Below, piece after piece: positions 50,136 to 56,100 of a DNA stretch of 64,000 bases (its first letter is position 1; each line of letters begins with the position of its first letter). The notes under the pieces were generated by a model, which was not told the DNA's origin, made no database searches, and saw only the letters and a list, made by a program, of their open reading frames with translations. The stretch comes from Stictocephala bisonia (taxonomy: Eukaryota > Arthropoda > Insecta > Hemiptera > Membracidae), in assembly GCA_035578905.1 (NCBI GenBank), contig JAQJVL010000572.1, positions 434,001-498,000 on the forward strand, read 5' to 3'. The position numbers and the translations under genes are program-made.

Positions 50136-53100
50136 ATTGCTAACTTACGATTTTTCATCAGTTATATGTTTATAAACAAGACATCAACAAACTTACCTTA
50201 GAAGACATGCTCACGAATATGACATTAATAGTAAACACAAAAGAATCACATATGCACAAATTTGCTGTGCCACTGTGTCCTCTCTCTCTACTCGCCTGAA
50301 GAAAGGGCCAATGGCACAGAAATTTTGTGCACATGTGATTCTTTTGTGTTTGTTTACTACTACTGCGGAGTTAGTGGACTTACACTAATTCCTGGCCTAG
50401 TGCCCTTTAACCTAACCTAAAAAATATTTATAAACAGAAAACTGTCAAAAATTCAGTTGACATTAAAATATTATGTTCTTATTTCTATATAATTCTGATA
50501 TTTTGGATATCTTGGAATTATTTGTGACAATTTAGAAGGTTGCCCTTTTGGAGGGCTCAAAGCCTGCTCGGGTTAAAGTATTATACCTGCTTTGCTTGAT
50601 AAACCAGGTGACATCCATCTTTGGGTCTGTCTATGCCAGGGTTTCTCACTAGGATTTCATGAAGAGCCTTTTTACTGTTCTCAAAATAATCTAAGGGCCA
50701 CAAGTACATACAGCCCCTATGTTTTCTAGCTTGTATATCATCTGTCGCTCTGCTATTAATTCAGTATTAGTCTACTTGGTGTGTTGTATAAGCAATAAGA
50801 CGATTGATGTCATTGTAAAAACAGAAAACACATGAAAAATAATATAAAATAAACTAAGGTATTTTCTTCTCTTCCGATTTTCTCAGCTAACTAACATCCA
50901 AAATTAAACATCTTTAGTCAATTATTTATTACTTTTCCTACTAATATTAAATTTAATATTTAAAAAAGTTCGATTTATAAACTCTTATGATGTCAAAGGA
51001 ATAAACTAAATACTGAACAATCAAAATACTGTATCATAATTAATTCTTAATATTTTCATGTTTTTAAATAATCAGCTGTTTTGAAAACTCCCTTGACATC
51101 AGCAACTAACATAAATATCAGAAAAAGCAGACCTAAATGTCTTTGAATTTTAACTTACTACTAATGTTTCAAATAATTACAGAAACAGCTGTTTTACTTC
51201 AGAAAAGTGTAATTTTAAAGACGTGTTAAAATGCTTCAATCGTCTGTTGCACTTTATAAAAATCAAAATCAATATTGTTAAAAACTGAGTTTAATTTTAA
51301 AATATGGCATCGACATTCCATTGTGCTCAAAATTACATTCAATGTAAAAAAGTTTCATTGAAATCTGTTTAGGCGTTGCCTCAGAAACTCAGTGAACAAA
51401 AACACTAAATTATTTTAAATGTATAGTTTATTAAGTGAATTATAACAAAGGCTAATCATTCTGAGCATTTTTTAATGGCTTACAAGTTACGAGTATAAAA
51501 ATACAAAAGCGGTGGTCACTTTAACAAATCATTGCAGTTCTAAAAATCTTAAGGGCCACAAATAATTGTGTAATGGGCCGCGTAGCGAGTATCCCTGGTC
51601 TATGTTATTTTGCAATGAACTCTGTAAATTGTATTTATATTATACATTATTGAATGTGCGAAATGTTTAGCCACGTCACTATACAGCTTGATGATCATTC
51701 ACTCACTTACCGACATAAATATTTATCTACTTTCGAGTTGTCATAAAATTTGGTCTGAAAGTAGATCTAACAATGTTGACCCAAAAATTTCTATATTTTG
51801 AATGAACAGAAATAGTTTTAGGAAGTTACAAATAGAAAATACCCCATAAGAATAATAGTGCAAACTAAACTGTAGTCTACATGACATAACCTTATTCTGA
51901 TGGCCGTTTAACTCATTTCTTAGGTACACATATAATACGCAGGAAGAAACAACTATTATAGCATCAAGACTGCCACCATTAGTTCTTATTTATAAAAAAA
52001 ATCACAGCATAACGTTTTTGACAGCCAGGAACATTGTTATTTTTGTGTTGCACAATTTTCCCCAATGTAAAAGTGTTGTGGTTAACCAAAATAATTAATG
52101 AACGAACAAAACATTTTGTAGGAACTCTTAATTTTATGCCAATATTGCTTAAAAGTATAAAATATGAATTTCAACCCATGGATTAAATTGAATTTTCTAC
52201 TTTAAACTTTTCAGACTGAACTAATTTTTACTCTGAAGTCACATTTATATAAAGCCTAACATTAACCAACTTTCAAACAAAAGTTTGTTTCTATTATAAA
52301 TTTGTTTATAAAATCTGTATTAATTTATTAAGCAGGCAATTTTACGAACAGCCCTTAAAACAAGAGAAATTATGTATGTATGTAATTAAGAAATTAACTT
52401 CATTTTACCCAGGTATCCTAAAAATTGTTTAGCCTATATGGGTTAAACCAAGATCATTATGGTTATTCTTATATTAATATTATAAATATTGCCATTCATA
52501 TTGATATTGTTATTATTAAACTCAATCCTTTTTAATGCTGTAGATACAATAAATAATAAGATTTTTTTAATACAGATACAAAATAAAATGTACATCTGCA
52601 GAGCCCTACTGTTGGATTCAAAAAGCAATGTACTCGAGTTTGAACCTCTGCTACAAAATACTCATCCGATTTCGTTGTTGTACACAAAAATTTAGCTTAT
52701 TTAATTTGATATAATATCTATTATATGATTTAATTTCATGTAAGTTATATGATATTAGGTAGAATTAAATAAGCTAAATTTTGGTGTATGACAGAACGAA
52801 ATCGGATGAGTATTTATTTTTTAGCACATGTTCAAACTCGAGAACATTGCTTTTTGAATACGACAGTAGACAATGTCTTCCGGCCAGATAGTAGCTCAGA
52901 GTTACAGCATAGAGCAAGTTGTACCAAATAAACACAAAAAGAAGTTTAGATTTGGATTCTGAACATTATTGAAATGAAAAGTTTTGATATTTGTTATAAG
53001 ACCTACCTTTACTTCCAGGCTTATCAATACCTTGGCCACTTCTGTCTGGAAGAGAATCTGAAAATGTATTTAAAAAAACAAATTTAAATGAAACAATAAT

Positions 53101-56100
53101 AAAATCATGCAAAACAAAAGTAATTGAACTAAAAAGAAGCCTAATTACTTGTATTAGTAATTTTGTTATTTAAAAATTAGGATATTTTTACAGCTTTATG
53201 GTAGAGTATTTAACATATTAAAACTATAATGAATTATGAATATTCACAACTTGACAAACTATACCATAGAATTTCTTAAAAATGAATAAGAATTTAAAGA
53301 CCTATGAAAAAATATTTTTAGATGATGAATCTTTTCCAATAATATATACACCCCATTGATTCTCCCACCAGTGAGTACATAATATAAATAGATGCCTTAG
53401 GTACCACGTTTGAAACAGAGTCTCCGACCAATATGGCAGTGTGTGAACTGTGTTGCGGGAAGTGGAGAGTGTTCTGTGCAGGCACTCTCCCACAGCGTTG
53501 CGGCGGTTCTGTGCAGGCGGGTCACTGTGTGAGAACAGAATGTACTCACTGTTCTCACGGGACTCATTTTGTAGCTCCTCTTTACATCTTTTAAAGGAAA
53601 TGTTGAAGCGTTTCTAAATAAATAGGACTTTTTGTTTTTTTGTTTGTTTTTTTTTTTTACTAATGTTTTGAGTTTAGCCTTAAATATCTTAGTATCTTAG
53701 TGTTGTAAATATAGTCCTGTAAATAACTTATTTTTATTTGCTTTTTTGATATGCCATGGTGCTCTGCTTATGGCTGTAGTGACAGGAAGAGTGATGAGGG
53801 AAAGAGTGATAGGTAAGAACAACTTAATTACTCATGATAAAATCTTCATTTATACATTATTTTTATATTTTTTATGTTTAGGCATATAATAAGATTTCTA
53901 AGTTTAAAAGTATGACATTCAAGATTTGGATTTATTGGTTTATTATAAGGCAAAGACCCAAAAACACTGTCACAATTTTGCAGGAGATAAAATTTAGACA
54001 GCTGCATTCGTTAATACAACAAGTAATTGAATAACTCAAAACACATTGATATAATACAAAAATGTAGAAATATTTTGTTTTTATTTTCAATTGAACATGT
54101 GTAAGTGGAGGTTAATTTAGAAAATAAATTTTCTTTGCGTAAATATGGTGTATTAAGAGATTTTATTTTCCTCTTGTTTTAAAAGTGATTATCAAGGGAA
54201 TCAATGGTGCAATTAATTTAATGAGCAATTTTTAATAAAGTAGCCCTACACTTTTGAAAAATCTTATGTTTTCTCATTGGTAAATTAACACAAAACATAA
54301 TACATAATGTTACCTTTAGAAAATAAACTATAAATAGAATTTTTATCTCAAAACAAGGAAGTTAGAAATATAAATGTGGTATATATTCTATACAGTATGG
54401 AGCATAATGTCAATTGTTTAGTTACTAATTCAGTGATTAATTGATTAAACTAAAATTACATTAAATTAGTTTTATTGTTTATTAATTATTATAATGTCAC
54501 ATATTTGTTGAAATTCACAGTAAAAATGAGTTGAACAGCAAAAAATATTACGGCAACTTGTACAATATTGTTTAAAGTTTGAATACACTTCCGAAACATA
54601 TGAGACAGTAGGTAAACATTTAAAACTCTTCAACAATTAACATTACCATTTAAATTAGACAAGAACAATTCATAAATATTAAAAAGTCATATTACTATAA
54701 CTAAATGATTCCTGTACACCATTACATGCTCACTGCAGTATGTGCTCACTCACTGAGACCTGCGGCACTGCAAATAAGCTGGCGCTTTAATGCAATACGT
54801 ATAATGAATCTTTATTGCCATTAGTCACGAGTTTACATTAAATAGGCTGTCACATGTGCTCTTGAAACAACATAAAAGATTATCTTATATCTAGGATTTA
54901 AAACTAAATGGATAAACCAAGGTGGCAGATCTTACCACACGTGTAATGCTCTCTGTATTTTTTTACCATCCTGGTGGGTCAACTTGCACTCTTATACCTT
55001 TTTATGTTAAATTCAATATCTCCCCAACATCTTTGTTACTGGTCAAACTTCTTTGACCAAACAACCAAAAAGTTAGCAGCAGACTAACTTTTTCTTGTCA
55101 AAATGAAAAAACTTCAAAATTCTTTTAATGTTTACTAATTAATTATAAGTGATTAATACCATCTATTTAAGTGGTTTTCCCTTGAAAGTGTCTAGATGAG
55201 TTGTACTGTTAATGTGTTAAGTGTGAAAACCTTTGCTCCACATTAAGTGTATTAACACACTCATTGCCTCACGAGATCCCGGGGTCTCATGTGGTAGGCT
55301 TACAGTACGTTCACACAGTGATGAAATTCGAATTTAATTCCTTATTTGTGTTTATGATATGTTTCATTGTAATTAACGCATTGTTGCAAGAGTTGCTCTA
55401 TGGAAGCATTTTTCTTTGTGAATTTAATGGTAACCTAAATCTGACATGAGATCTATAGCTTACGTGCCGTACCAGATTAATGCCGTATTAGTTATATGTG
55501 GTACGAGACCTATAGAACTCGTCAATCACATGGTAGACTAAACGTCAATACAACCAAACAGAATGTCAGCTGTTGTTTGAAAAGGCAGGAGAGTTGTTCC
55601 ACGTGGTTGCTGAGTCGTCTGTTTATTTACAACATAACCTCAACTTCTCAGTTAGAGTATAATTTATTACAGTACTTCCTTATATGCGACATGAGATCCC
55701 GAGGCCTCGTGTTTATACGCTATATCCACACCCTGCATAACACTTACGACGTAAGAAACTTGATAGTTCTAAAAAAATATAACCTATAGTGCTTTATCTT
55801 CAATTGATGACGTGATGTAGTGGGCAGAACTTCTGTTGCACAACGAGATCTCGCCCCACACTGAATTGATGGTATACAACGAGACTCCGAAATCGCGTGA
55901 CACACAGGATGAACGGCCGAGAAATTATAACAACACAGTGAACATGTTAAATGTTGGTGTTATTGACGGAAAAACATTGCCTAGAGTGTAGGGTCAGTGC
56001 TCTGTTTTCTGCCCGAGTCGTGGACCAAGGTGGCGGATCTTGCCACACATCTAATGCACACAGCATATAGGCTATGTACTCTCAATTTATATTCTGTACT

